From: an uncultured Pelagibacteraceae bacterium
GTDB lineage: Bacteria > Pseudomonadota > Alphaproteobacteria > Pelagibacterales > Pelagibacteraceae
Assembly: GCA_902526645.1 (NCBI GenBank)
Contig: CABZLS010000006.1
Location: 1 to 64,000, forward strand
Length of the DNA stretch: 64,000 bases
Direction of reading: 5' to 3'
Position 1 is the first letter of the stretch, and the number at the start of each line of letters is the position of its first letter. This document shows, in pieces, positions 20,183 to 29,777 of the stretch. Both the position numbers and the translations under genes were made by a program. The notes under the pieces were generated by a model. It was not told the origin of the DNA. It worked only from the letters and a program-made list of their open reading frames with translations, and made no database searches.

Positions 20183-20977
20183 ATGACTATGTTGAGAAAA
20201 ACTATAATAACACTATTTACAACTTTGGCGCTAACTTTAAATGTTAACGCTGCATCTGATGGTGAATTAATTCTTAAAAAGAATAACCCAGCTGAAGTAA
20301 AAGATTGTTTTGAAAAGATAAACAGGGCGACCTTCGCTTTTAACCAAGCTTTAGATGGTTTAATTTTCAAACCTGTAGCAAGTGCTTATAAAATTATGCC
20401 ATCGCCTATGAGAAGTGGTGTAAGTAATTCACTTGATAACTTATCAAATTTAATAACCATTCCAAATAACATTCTTCAGGGTGAATTTTATAAAGCAGGC
20501 ATTAATACAGTTAGATTTGTAATAAACTCAACTATTGGTATACTTGGAATAATAGACGTTGCTCAACATTTTGGCTTACAAGATTATGAAAAAGAAGACT
20601 ATGGTCAATCGTTGGCCAAATTAGGTGTGGGGCCCGGTTGTTATATTGTATTACCTATTTTAGGTCCAAGCACAGCAAGGGACACTGTTGGATCTGCCTT
20701 CAATTTTTTAGGTGGTGATGCATGGTATAATGTTACTGTAAGAAACGACACTCATCATTTTTCAGATATTGATTATTACTCATCAAAAATAACAAGCGGG
20801 GTTGACTTCAGAGCAAAAAATTATGACTCTATCGAAAATCTTGAACAAAACTCTTTAGACTTTTATGCTTCTGTAAAAAGTCTTTATCTACAAGACAGAC
20901 AACAAAAAATTCTCAACACAAAAAAAATTATTGAAACTCAAAATGATAGTGATTGGGAAGAAATTGACAACAATTAA
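20183..20977 (+). CDS. mlaA: MlaA/VacJ-family phospholipid transport protein
   Basis: DCFEKINRATFAFNQALD, VRFVINSTIGILGIIDVA, GPGCYIVLPILGPSTARDTVG. Confidence 0.92.
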   Translation: MTMLRKTIITLFTTLALTLNVNAASDGELILKKNNPAEVKDCFEKINRATFAFNQALDGLIFKPVASAYKIMPSPMRSGVSNSLDNLSNLITIPNNILQGEFYKAGINTVRFVINSTIGILGIIDVAQHFGLQDYEKEDYGQSLAKLGVGPGCYIVLPILGPSTARDTVGSAFNFLGGDAWYNVTVRNDTHHFSDIDYYSSKITSGVDFRAKNYDSIENLEQNSLDFYASVKSLYLQDRQQKILNTKKIIETQNDSDWEEIDNN

Positions 20978-20994
20978 TCAAATCACTTAAAATA

Positions 20995-21585
20995 ATGAAA
21001 GATAAGAGAATTATATTAACTTTTTTAATCTATTTATTTTTTTCAAGCAATCTTCAATCTATGGAGCCTGATGTTTTTGTTCAATCAACTGTTAATAGAG
21101 CATCAGAGATATTAACTAAAAATGTTTCTAAAGACACTAAAATGAAAGATTTACAAAATATTGCTAATGAGACTGTCGATATAGAAGGTATTGGCTTCTA
21201 TACTCTAGGGGCGGTAAGAAAAACTTTAAATGAAGAGCAAAAGAAAAAGTATTCCAAATTATTTCACAGTTATTTCTTAATAAGCTTTTCAAGTAGATTG
21301 TCTGAATATACAAATCCAGAAATTGATGTATATGATAAAGAAGTTCTCAATCAAAATTATACAATTGTAAAAAGTTTACTCAAAGGAACTAAAGATAGAC
21401 CTGAGGTAAAGATTGATTGGAGAATTTATACTAAGAACCCAAATAATCCTCTAATAAGAGATTTAATTATAGAGGGGTTAAGTTTAGCAAGAACTCAAAA
21501 AGAAGAGTTCTCGTCAATATTAAATTCAAATGGTGGAAACATAAACGCTCTTTTCAAAACGTTAGAAGAATTTTCAAAAAAATAA
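20995..21585 (+). CDS. mlaC: MlaC/Ttg2D-family phospholipid-binding protein
   Basis: adjacent to mlaA; signal peptide; VDIEGIGFYTLGAVRKTLNEEQKKKYSKLFHSYF, VKIDWRIYTKN. Confidence 0.88.
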   Translation: MKDKRIILTFLIYLFFSSNLQSMEPDVFVQSTVNRASEILTKNVSKDTKMKDLQNIANETVDIEGIGFYTLGAVRKTLNEEQKKKYSKLFHSYFLISFSSRLSEYTNPEIDVYDKEVLNQNYTIVKSLLKGTKDRPEVKIDWRIYTKNPNNPLIRDLIIEGLSLARTQKEEFSSILNSNGGNINALFKTLEEFSKK

Positions 21586-21597
21586 GTTTTAATTCAT

Positions 21598-21674
21598 TGG
21601 TGGGCCCGCCAGGACTCGAACCTGGGACCAATACATTATGAGTGTACTGCTCTAACCAACTGAGCTACAGGCCC
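21598..21674 (-). tRNA. tRNA with CAT anticodon (likely tRNA-Ile2 with lysidine, alternatively elongator tRNA-Met); CCA encoded
   Basis: GGGCCTGTAGCTCAGTTGGTTAGAGCAGTACACTCATAATGTATTGGTCCCAGGTTCGAGTCCTGGCGGGCCCACCA folds as a cloverleaf. Confidence 0.95.
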
Positions 21675-21723
21675 TATGGATAAGATGAAGTTATAACAAC
21701 AATTTTTTAAAAAAAAAACTAAT

Positions 21724-22539
21724 TTATTTTTTTTTTATAAAGTTTCTTAATATTGGTAAATTATATAGAAAAAAACTGACAATCAAAAAAACTTTTTTAA
21801 TTAAAGATATTTCAAGCTTTATCAAAATTATTATGCATTCTTTAAACCATAGATGCTTATTTAATTTCTTATATGGATTATAATGTTTAGAAAGATTCTT
21901 AAAATTTCTTTTATCTTGATTTTCATTTTTAAAAAAAGAAATATCTTTGCAACCATAAATTTTTCCCTTATCTAAAAGATTAAAAATAAATGGTATTTCG
22001 GATGAAATATGATCTCCAAGATTTTTTAATTTTGATTTCCTGTGTAAGTGATTCAAAAATGTGTCGGGGTAATTTCCTTTTATAAAGTTTTTAATTCTCT
22101 CAAATTTATTACAATAAAGTTTTTTTGGTTCTGCATATTTCCTTATAACTTTATTATTGTCAATTTTATCTAAAACGATGATATTGCCAATTACAGAGAC
22201 TATATCTTTATCTGCGTTTAAAATCTCAACAGATTTTTCAATAAAATTGTTACTTATTTTGTCATCTGGATGTAACCATAAAAAATAATCACCTTTTGCA
22301 TAAGCTAATAAATTATTATGATTATAAATAGCACCATAATTTTTATCATTTCTAAAATATTCTAGCTTTTTTTCTTTACAATAAATTTGAACTTTTTCAC
22401 TAAGTTCGTTTTCCGAAAAATTATCTGAAATAATTATTTGTAGATTTGTATAAGTTTGTAATAGTAAATTATCTAAACAAGAAAATATTCTTTTATCATT
22501 GTAGAATGGAACTCCTACTGTTACTAATTCCTGATGCAT
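21724..22539 (-). CDS. Glycosyltransferase family 2
   Basis: VTVGVPFYNDKRIFSCLDNLLLQTYTNLQIIISDNFS, DYFLWLHPDDKIS. Confidence 0.92.
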   Translation of the reverse strand: MHQELVTVGVPFYNDKRIFSCLDNLLLQTYTNLQIIISDNFSENELSEKVQIYCKEKKLEYFRNDKNYGAIYNHNNLLAYAKGDYFLWLHPDDKISNNFIEKSVEILNADKDIVSVIGNIIVLDKIDNNKVIRKYAEPKKLYCNKFERIKNFIKGNYPDTFLNHLHRKSKLKNLGDHISSEIPFIFNLLDKGKIYGCKDISFFKNENQDKRNFKNLSKHYNPYKKLNKHLWFKECIIILIKLEISLIKKVFLIVSFFLYNLPILRNFIKKK

Positions 22540-22601
22540 ATTATTAATATTCTAAAAGACAGATCTTTGTAAACTATAAAATTTATGCTACTAGATAAAT
22601 A

Positions 22602-23321
22602 ATGAAAGTTGTGATTTTAGCGGGCGGATATGGACTTAGATTTGGTGAGGAAACAACTAAATTACCAAAACCATTAATCAAAATTAACAAAATAGCACTA
22701 ATAGAGTATGTTATGCAAACCTATTTAAATTCTGGTTATAACGATTTTATTATTTGTACTGGGTATAAATCTGAAAAAATATCAAAACACTTCAAAAATA
22801 ATAAAAAGTTTAAAAAAATTAAATGTAAAATTCAAATAATAAAAACTGGTCTCAAAACCAATACTGGTGGAAGAATAAAAAAAATTTCAAGCTACCTCAG
22901 AAAAGATAATAGTGAAAATTTTTTTGTATCTTATGGAGATTGTATTTCAAATGTCAATTTAAGAAATGAACTTAAATTTCATAAAAAACATAAAAAATTG
23001 GCTACACTAGTAGCTGTTACAATGCCAAGTAGATTTGGATCCATTAAAATAAAAAATAATAAAATTTTCAAATTTATGGAAAAACCTATTCAAAAAGATA
23101 ATTGGATTAATGGAGGTTTTTTTATCTTCTCTAAAAAATGTTTAAAACTTTTTAAATCTGATCAAACTATATTGGAGCATGATCCAATGCAAAAACTTTG
23201 TAAACTAAAGCAATTAATGGCTTTTAAACACAAAGGTTTCTGGCAACCAATTGATAACATTAAAGATAAAAATTATGTTGAAAAGATACTTAAAAATAAA
23301 AAAAAGGTTAAAATAATTTGA
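22602..23321 (+). CDS. rfbF: Glucose-1-phosphate cytidylyltransferase
   Basis: VVILAGGYGLRFGEETTKLPKPLIKI, FVSYGDCISNVNLRNELKFHKKHKKLATLVAV, INGGFFIF. Confidence 0.93.
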   Translation: MKVVILAGGYGLRFGEETTKLPKPLIKINKIALIEYVMQTYLNSGYNDFIICTGYKSEKISKHFKNNKKFKKIKCKIQIIKTGLKTNTGGRIKKISSYLRKDNSENFFVSYGDCISNVNLRNELKFHKKHKKLATLVAVTMPSRFGSIKIKNNKIFKFMEKPIQKDNWINGGFFIFSKKCLKLFKSDQTILEHDPMQKLCKLKQLMAFKHKGFWQPIDNIKDKNYVEKILKNKKKVKII

Positions 23322-24361
23322 TAATGAAAAAAAATTTTTGGCTTAATAAAAGAGTTATAATTACAGGTCATACTGGTTTCGTTGGAGCTTGGTTAACAAA
23401 TCTATTAATCACTGAAAAATGTAAAATTTTTGGAATTTCACTGCCAATTAAAAAAGACGAAAATCGTTTATTCCTTAAAAGTAATATCAAAACAAAAATC
23501 AAAAATTTTTTTTTTGATTTAAGAGATGAGCGAAGATTAAATAAAACAATTAATCATATCAAACCTGACATAATGATTCATTTAGCGGCCCAAAGCATTG
23601 TATCTTTAGGATATGCTATTCCAAATGAAACTTTTGAAACAAATGCTCAAGTGACTTCTAGTATTTTAAATTGTTTAAAAGAAAATAAAAAGATTAAAAG
23701 CATATTAATTTTTACAACTGATAAGGTTTATAAAAACATTAATAATAAAAAAAAATTTGTTGAAAATGATGTTCTTGGAGGTGACGATCCTTATTCAGCA
23801 AGCAAAGCTGCATGTGAAATTATTTGTCAATCATATTATGAAAGTTTTTTTAAAACGAAAGAGGTGCCACTTATTACATTAAGAGCTGGAAATATAATTG
23901 GTGGAGGAGATTGGAAAAAAGATAGAATTATTCCAGATTTAATTAGACATAACTTTGAGAAAAAAAATATGAAAATTAGATCTCCAAAATCGATAAGGCC
24001 ATGGCAACATATTTTAGATGTAATAAGAATCATAAAAAATGTTATAGAACTCTCATCAAATAAAAAAAACTTATCTGGTGCTTACAATGTTTCACCTAAT
24101 AATAGAAATAATGAAATTAGTGTAGATAATTTGATTAATTTAAGTGGTTTAAAAAAACCTAAAATACATGAATCTAGTCTTAAAGAAAAAAAATATTTAT
24201 TTTTAAATTCAAATAAACTTTTTCAAAAATTTAAATTAAAAAATAATTTCAATATCGATAAATCAATAAAAATGACAATAAACTGGTATAAAAATTTTTA
24301 TAAAAAAAAAAATGTAACAAAATTAATCAAAGATGATTTAAAGCTAATAGAAAAAAAATGA
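23318..24361 (+). CDS. rfbG: CDP-glucose 4,6-dehydratase (start probably ATG 23324)
   Basis: VIITGHTGFVGAWLTNLL, HLAAQSIVSLGYAIPNETFETN, DPYSASKAACEII, LRAGNIIGGGDW. Confidence 0.93.
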   Translation: MIMKKNFWLNKRVIITGHTGFVGAWLTNLLITEKCKIFGISLPIKKDENRLFLKSNIKTKIKNFFFDLRDERRLNKTINHIKPDIMIHLAAQSIVSLGYAIPNETFETNAQVTSSILNCLKENKKIKSILIFTTDKVYKNINNKKKFVENDVLGGDDPYSASKAACEIICQSYYESFFKTKEVPLITLRAGNIIGGGDWKKDRIIPDLIRHNFEKKNMKIRSPKSIRPWQHILDVIRIIKNVIELSSNKKNLSGAYNVSPNNRNNEISVDNLINLSGLKKPKIHESSLKEKKYLFLNSNKLFQKFKLKNNFNIDKSIKMTINWYKNFYKKKNVTKLIKDDLKLIEKK

Positions 24362-24894
24362 TAAAGAAAAATTTAAAAATTAAAGGTGCATACTTATTAA
24401 GCTTGACTAAAAAAGTTGACAATAGAGGTTTCTTTGCAAGAATTTATTGTAAAGAAAGTTTAAAAAAAAAAAAAATTGGAGAAAAAATTAAACAGATAAA
24501 TGTATCTCAAACATTTAAAAAAGGATGTATAAGAGGGTTGCACTATCAAAAAGGTAAATTTGCGGAGTCAAAAAGAATAATTGTTTTAGAAGGTTCAATA
24601 TTTGATGTTCTTATAGATTTAAGAAAAAAATCTCAAACATATCTGAAGAAAATATCAATCAAACTATCGAGTAAAAAATTACAAATGTTAGTAGTGCCTA
24701 GAGGAGTTGCTCATGGATATCAATCTCTTACAAAATTTTCATCAATTTTGTATATTAATGATAATAATTACTCAAAAAAGCATGAAGGTGGAATTAGATA
24801 CAACGATAAAAATTTCAAAATTAATTGGCCAATAAAAAAGATTGTGGCTTCTAAAAAAGATCTTCAATATAAACATTTTAACAATTTAACATGA
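24358..24894 (+). CDS. dTDP-4-dehydrorhamnose 3,5-epimerase-family protein
   Basis: KKVDNRGFFARIY, GCIRGLHYQKG, VVPRGVAHGYQSL; contains a 14-A homopolymer. Confidence 0.88.
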   Translation: MIKKNLKIKGAYLLSLTKKVDNRGFFARIYCKESLKKKKIGEKIKQINVSQTFKKGCIRGLHYQKGKFAESKRIIVLEGSIFDVLIDLRKKSQTYLKKISIKLSSKKLQMLVVPRGVAHGYQSLTKFSSILYINDNNYSKKHEGGIRYNDKNFKINWPIKKIVASKKDLQYKHFNNLT

Positions 24895-25520
24895 GAAAGA
24901 AAAAAAAAATAATTATTTGGGGATCTGCAGGGCATGGCTCTGCAGTTTTAGATTTAATCAATAATATTGGATTAAGTCTATTTACATTTTTAGATGAAAA
25001 TCCTAAAGCAAAATCAATTAATAAATCTAGATTAATTAAAGGGAAAAAAAATATTTCATCCTTTTTAGAAAAAAAGAATGTTTCAAAAAAATTTTTATAT
25101 ACAGTTGCGATAGGCTCAAATCAAAAAATAAGATTAAATATATATAATAATCTGAAAAAAATGGGTTTTAAAATTCCTACATTAGCTCATAGGACTGCCT
25201 ATATCTCAAGAACCGCAAAAATTAATAATGGTACTCAAATCTTTGCAAATACGAACATTGGTCCAAATACAATAATCGGAGAGAGTTGTATAATTAATAA
25301 TAACTCAAATGTTGATCACGATTGTAATTTAGGAGATGGTGTACACATAGCACCAGGTGCTATTTTGTGTGGTGGAATTAAAATTGGAAACAATACATTA
25401 ATTGGTGCAAATAGCACTATACTGCCGTATTTAAAAATTGGTTCAAATTGTATTATTGGTGCAGGCACAGTTGTTACAAAAAATGTTAAGTCGGGAACTA
25501 TTTATTATAAGAAAAAATAA
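24891..25520 (+). CDS. NeuD/PglD-like sugar O-/N-acetyltransferase (left-handed beta helix)
   Basis: IIIWGSAGHGSAVLDLI, hexapeptide repeats, NVDHDCNLGDGVHIAPGAILCGGIKIG. Confidence 0.9.
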   Translation: MRKKKKIIIWGSAGHGSAVLDLINNIGLSLFTFLDENPKAKSINKSRLIKGKKNISSFLEKKNVSKKFLYTVAIGSNQKIRLNIYNNLKKMGFKIPTLAHRTAYISRTAKINNGTQIFANTNIGPNTIIGESCIINNNSNVDHDCNLGDGVHIAPGAILCGGIKIGNNTLIGANSTILPYLKIGSNCIIGAGTVVTKNVKSGTIYYKKK

Positions 25521-25554
25521 TTAATTATAATTGATTAAACTTAATTGATCAAAA

Positions 25555-25629
25555 TGGTGGGCCGTGTTGGTTACGCTCCAACTACCCCTGCAATGTCAAT
25601 GCAGTACTCTACTATTGAGCTAACGGCCC
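25555..25629 (-). tRNA. tRNA-Val(GAC), CCA encoded, atypical D-loop and T-loop
   Basis: GGGCCGT TA GCTC AATAGTA GAGT A CTGCA TTGACAT TGCAG GGGTA GTTGG AGCGTAA CCAAC ACGGCCC A CCA; all four stems paired, T-loop not TTCRANY. Confidence 0.85.
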
Positions 25630-25644
25630 TATCAGAGCTATTTC

Positions 25645-27471
25645 TTAACTTTCTAAAAAACTTTTTAATTGTTTAGATCTACTAGGATGTTTTAACTTTC
25701 TCAAAGCCTTTGCCTCAATTTGTCTTATTCTTTCTCTAGTTACAGAAAATTGTAGGCCTACCTCTTCTAAAGTATGATCAGTATTCATTCCTACTCCAAA
25801 CCTCATTCTTAAAACTCTTTCCTCTCTTGGGGTTAAAGTAGATAAAATTTTTGTAGTAGCTTCTCCTAAATTAGATTTAATTGCTTGTTCTAATGGTGCT
25901 AGTGCTTTTGTGTCTTCTATAAAATCTCCTAAACTGCTATCGTCTTCATCTCCAACAGGTTTTTCTAAAGATACTGGTTCTTTTGAAATTTTTAAAACCT
26001 TTCTAACTTTATCTAAAGGCATTCTTAATTTTTTTGCTAACTCTTCTGGCGTAGCTTCCCTTCCAAATTCACTCAATATTAACCTTTGAGTTCTCACAAT
26101 TTTATTAATTGTTTCAATCATATGGACCGGTATTCTGATAGTTCTGGCTTGATCAGCAATAGATCTAGTTATAGCTTGTCTAATCCACCAAGTAGCGTAT
26201 GTAGAAAATTTATAGCCTCTTCTATACTCGAATTTGTCAACTGCTTTCATAAGACCTATATTTCCTTCTTGAATTAAATCTAAGAACTGGAGACCTCTAT
26301 TTGTATATTTTTTTGCAATAGAAATAACTAATCTTAAATTTGCTTCAACCATCTCTTTTTTTGCAATTCTAGATTCTTTTTCTCCTTTTTGTACTCTACT
26401 TACCAATTTCTTAAAATCAGTTACTGACATGCCAAGTTTGTGACTAATTTCTATTAATCTTTCTCTAATATTCTTAAATTCATCTTTATTTTTTGCGAAA
26501 AATTGTTTCCAAGTAGCGTTGGTGTCTAAGAATTTTTTGAAATTTGGATTAATTTCATTTCCAATATAAAATTTTATAAATTCATTTCTTGATATGTTAT
26601 GATTTAATGCTAATCGCAAAAGATTTCCCTCTAGAGATATAATTTTTTTGTTTTCAATATAATGTTTTTGAACTAATTCTTCTAATACAGATGGTGACAA
26701 TTGCAAAGATTTTATATTTTCTAAGATCTCACCAACAATTTTATTATAACTTTTTTCTTTAGCGGGAGAAAAATTTTCTGAATTTAATGTACAATTTATT
26801 TTTTCTCTTTGGTATTTAATTAGTTTATTATATTCTTTCGTTAAAGTGTTCACTGTTTTCAAAACTTTTGGTTTTATTTCCGTTTCCATAGCAGCAAGAG
26901 TAGGATTAAATTCTTCATCTGAGTCATCATTTGAATTTTCATCTCCTTCTGCTTCACCTGAGTTTTTTTGTTTTGCACTAGGACCTGTTGTTTCATCTTC
27001 CATATAATTTGTATCAATATCTATAATTTCTCTAACTAAAATTTCATCTTTTTGTAATTTTTCGTTCCACTCAAAAAATTGTTGAGCTGTTATTGGACTT
27101 TGAGTTAATGCGTTTAACATTACATCTTTTCCGGCTTCTATTCTTTTTGCAATTGCTATCTCTCCTTCTCTAGAAAGTAACTCGACCCCACCCATCTCTC
27201 TTAAATACATTCTTATTGGATCATCACTTTTTTCAATTGTTTTACCTTCTTCTTTGGATGAGTTTTCTTTTTTTCTTAAAACTTTGAAATCTGATTTTTT
27301 TTCTACAAGGACTATTTTTTCATCTAAAATATGTATAAAAGCTTGACCTAAATTTTCACTTGATAAATTTCTTTTACCTAAAGATTTACTCAACTCCTCA
27401 TAGGTAATAAAACCTCTATGAGTTCCTCTACCCATTAATCTAGCAAATGATTTAGTAATAATTCTTTCCAC
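25645..27471 (-). CDS. rpoD: RNA polymerase sigma factor RpoD (sigma-70)
   Basis: [60 protein letters not shown] (as [17 protein letters not shown]), [11 protein letters not shown]. Confidence 0.98.
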   Translation of the reverse strand: MERIITKSFARLMGRGTHRGFITYEELSKSLGKRNLSSENLGQAFIHILDEKIVLVEKKSDFKVLRKKENSSKEEGKTIEKSDDPIRMYLREMGGVELLSREGEIAIAKRIEAGKDVMLNALTQSPITAQQFFEWNEKLQKDEILVREIIDIDTNYMEDETTGPSAKQKNSGEAEGDENSNDDSDEEFNPTLAAMETEIKPKVLKTVNTLTKEYNKLIKYQREKINCTLNSENFSPAKEKSYNKIVGEILENIKSLQLSPSVLEELVQKHYIENKKIISLEGNLLRLALNHNISRNEFIKFYIGNEINPNFKKFLDTNATWKQFFAKNKDEFKNIRERLIEISHKLGMSVTDFKKLVSRVQKGEKESRIAKKEMVEANLRLVISIAKKYTNRGLQFLDLIQEGNIGLMKAVDKFEYRRGYKFSTYATWWIRQAITRSIADQARTIRIPVHMIETINKIVRTQRLILSEFGREATPEELAKKLRMPLDKVRKVLKISKEPVSLEKPVGDEDDSSLGDFIEDTKALAPLEQAIKSNLGEATTKILSTLTPREERVLRMRFGVGMNTDHTLEEVGLQFSVTRERIRQIEAKALRKLKHPSRSKQLKSFLES

Positions 27472-27537
27472 AGCAAATTTATTTGAAAGTCTTATATAAT
27501 GTCAAATATACAAAAATCCATTATTAATTTTTATAAA

Positions 27538-29313
27538 TTAATTGATATTTTGCTTTTTTTTTAGCTCTTTTAACTCATTAAATGTTGCTTCACTCAAATC
27601 CTTAGAAAATTTTGATTCTAATTCTTGGATTCTAAACTCTAAGTCATAATTATTTAAATCTCTCATAATATCATCTAGTAACTCAATTATTTCAGAATCT
27701 TTGCCTGATTTATTTTTTAGAATATGTTTGATCGGTGCAAACTTGTTTATTTTATCAATTAATTGAATATCTATATCAAAATCATCTATCTTAATTTGAC
27801 CATCATTTTTCATTCTAGAAATTATTTTATCAAAAATTTGTTTATTAATTTCTGTAAACAGTTTAGCATTTTCTAATAGGTGTAAATTTTTTTGTAATAA
27901 TTCTAAATTATTCATTACTAAGTATAATAAAGAAAATTCTTTTAACTCTACACTTGATATAGATTGACTTTCTTTAAAATATTTTTTTGTTTTATCAAGA
28001 GATTTGGTTTTATAAGTTTTATAATTTTTCTTAATTTGGCTTGTGTGAGGAGATAAATCTGAAATTTTTTCTAAAAAATATTCTAAAACATATTTTTTTA
28101 TATAGTCATCTTTTATAGTACTTGCAATTGATCTTAATTTTTTATCAAAAATCGCCAAGGATGATGGATTATTTTCAGTTTGTTTTTTAAAATGATTAAA
28201 AATAAATTGATGAATTGGAATTTTATTTTGCTTAGAAAAATCTGTAAAAAATTCTTTTCCTTTTTTATTAATAAAACTATCTGGATCTTCATTATTAGGT
28301 AAAAATAAAAAAAAGATTTTTTTTTCAGGTTTTAATTCAATAATTGAATTTTCAGCAGCTCTTAATGCAGCTTTATAACCACTTTCATCGCCATCAAAAC
28401 AAATTATTATATTTTCAAAAAATTGGTTTAAAGTTAATATTTGTTTTGTTGTGAGAGCTGTTCCTAGATTGGCCACTGCATTTTCAATTCCATTTTTACT
28501 TAAACCAACTACATCCATATATCCCTCAACCAAATAGACATGATCCAATTTATTAGATAATTTTCTTGCAAAATCAAGATTATATAAATGTGAGCCTTTT
28601 CTAAAAAAATTAGTTTCAGGAGAATTTATATACTTTGCAAGAAAATCACTTTTTTTAATTATTCTTCCACCCAAAGCGATAGGTTGAGAAGAAATATTGT
28701 TAATTGGAAAAATCAATCTTCCCTTAAATCTTTCAATATAGATATTTTTTTTTTCATCAAAATAAAATAATCCTGTTTCAATCAAATCATCTAAATTAAA
28801 ATCTTTGATAAGCATTTCAAATATATTAGGTTTTTCATCAACAAAACCTATTTTAAATTTTTTGACTTGATCTTTATTAATCGATCTATCTTTTAAATAA
28901 TTTCGAACATTAAAATGTTTCTCATTTTTTAAAAGCGCAAGATGATAAAAATTTACATATTCTTTAAAAATTTCAGAATATTTTTTCCATTTTTTTTCTC
29001 TTTCTTCATCTTGTTTTGAAAACAAATATGGTTGCATACCTGCTATATTTGCCAAATATTTAACTGCCTCACCAAACCTCAAATTTTGAGTTTTCATAAT
29101 AAAATCAAAAATATTTCCATGTTCTGAAGTTGCAAAACAATGATAAAATTCTTTTTCATCGTTTACTGTAAAAGAAGGTGTCTTTTCATTTTTAAAAGGA
29201 GATAGTCCAATATACTCTTTCCCCCTCTTTTTTAAACTTACGACTTTTGAAACAACTGCTGAAACTTTTAATCTTGTTTTAATCTCATTAAGATATTCTT
29301 TTGGATACTTCAT
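27538..29313 (-). CDS. dnaG: DNA primase, with degenerate CHC2 zinc ribbon
   Basis: RLIFPINN, VEGYMDVVGLSKNGIENAVANLGTALT TOPRIM, ICFDGDESGYKAALRA; N-terminus GLSPFKNEKTPSFTVNDEKEFYHCFATSEHGN. Confidence 0.97.
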   Translation of the reverse strand: MKYPKEYLNEIKTRLKVSAVVSKVVSLKKRGKEYIGLSPFKNEKTPSFTVNDEKEFYHCFATSEHGNIFDFIMKTQNLRFGEAVKYLANIAGMQPYLFSKQDEEREKKWKKYSEIFKEYVNFYHLALLKNEKHFNVRNYLKDRSINKDQVKKFKIGFVDEKPNIFEMLIKDFNLDDLIETGLFYFDEKKNIYIERFKGRLIFPINNISSQPIALGGRIIKKSDFLAKYINSPETNFFRKGSHLYNLDFARKLSNKLDHVYLVEGYMDVVGLSKNGIENAVANLGTALTTKQILTLNQFFENIIICFDGDESGYKAALRAAENSIIELKPEKKIFFLFLPNNEDPDSFINKKGKEFFTDFSKQNKIPIHQFIFNHFKKQTENNPSSLAIFDKKLRSIASTIKDDYIKKYVLEYFLEKISDLSPHTSQIKKNYKTYKTKSLDKTKKYFKESQSISSVELKEFSLLYLVMNNLELLQKNLHLLENAKLFTEINKQIFDKIISRMKNDGQIKIDDFDIDIQLIDKINKFAPIKHILKNKSGKDSEIIELLDDIMRDLNNYDLEFRIQELESKFSKDLSEATFNELKELKKKQNIN

Positions 29314-29315
29314 AA

Positions 29316-29777
29316 TTATTTATTTAGTATTTGTCTAATCAAAACTCCCGCCTTAGAAAAATTTATTTCATCGGCATTTTGTTTTTTTAGCTCCCCCATG
29401 ACTTTTCCCATATCCTTAATTGAATTTGCACCTAATTTAGAAATAATTTCTTCACAAATTTTTTTTGTAGCTTCATCGTCAAGCTGCTTAGGTAGAAAAC
29501 TAGACAAAATATCGTATTCATTTTGCTCTACTTGTAAAAGATCTGTACGATTATTTTTTTTGTATATTTCAATTGATTCGGATCTTTGCTTTACCATTTT
29601 CTTAAACAGTTTTTTAATATCATTATCATCTGTATCTTTTTTATTTGGTCCTGACCGATTTAAGATATCAAGATCCTTGATTGATGATAAAATTAACCTA
29701 TAAGTTGAGATTTTAGATTTATCTTTTGATTTTAAAGCATTTTTATATTCAGTTTCGATTGTTTTTCTTAATGACAT
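29316..29777 (-). CDS. GatB/YqeY-family protein
   Basis: MSLRKTIETEYKNALKSKDK...LSSIKDLDI, GKVMGELKKQNADEINFSKAGVLIRQIL. Confidence 0.92.
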   Translation of the reverse strand: MSLRKTIETEYKNALKSKDKSKISTYRLILSSIKDLDILNRSGPNKKDTDDNDIKKLFKKMVKQRSESIEIYKKNNRTDLLQVEQNEYDILSSFLPKQLDDEATKKICEEIISKLGANSIKDMGKVMGELKKQNADEINFSKAGVLIRQILNK

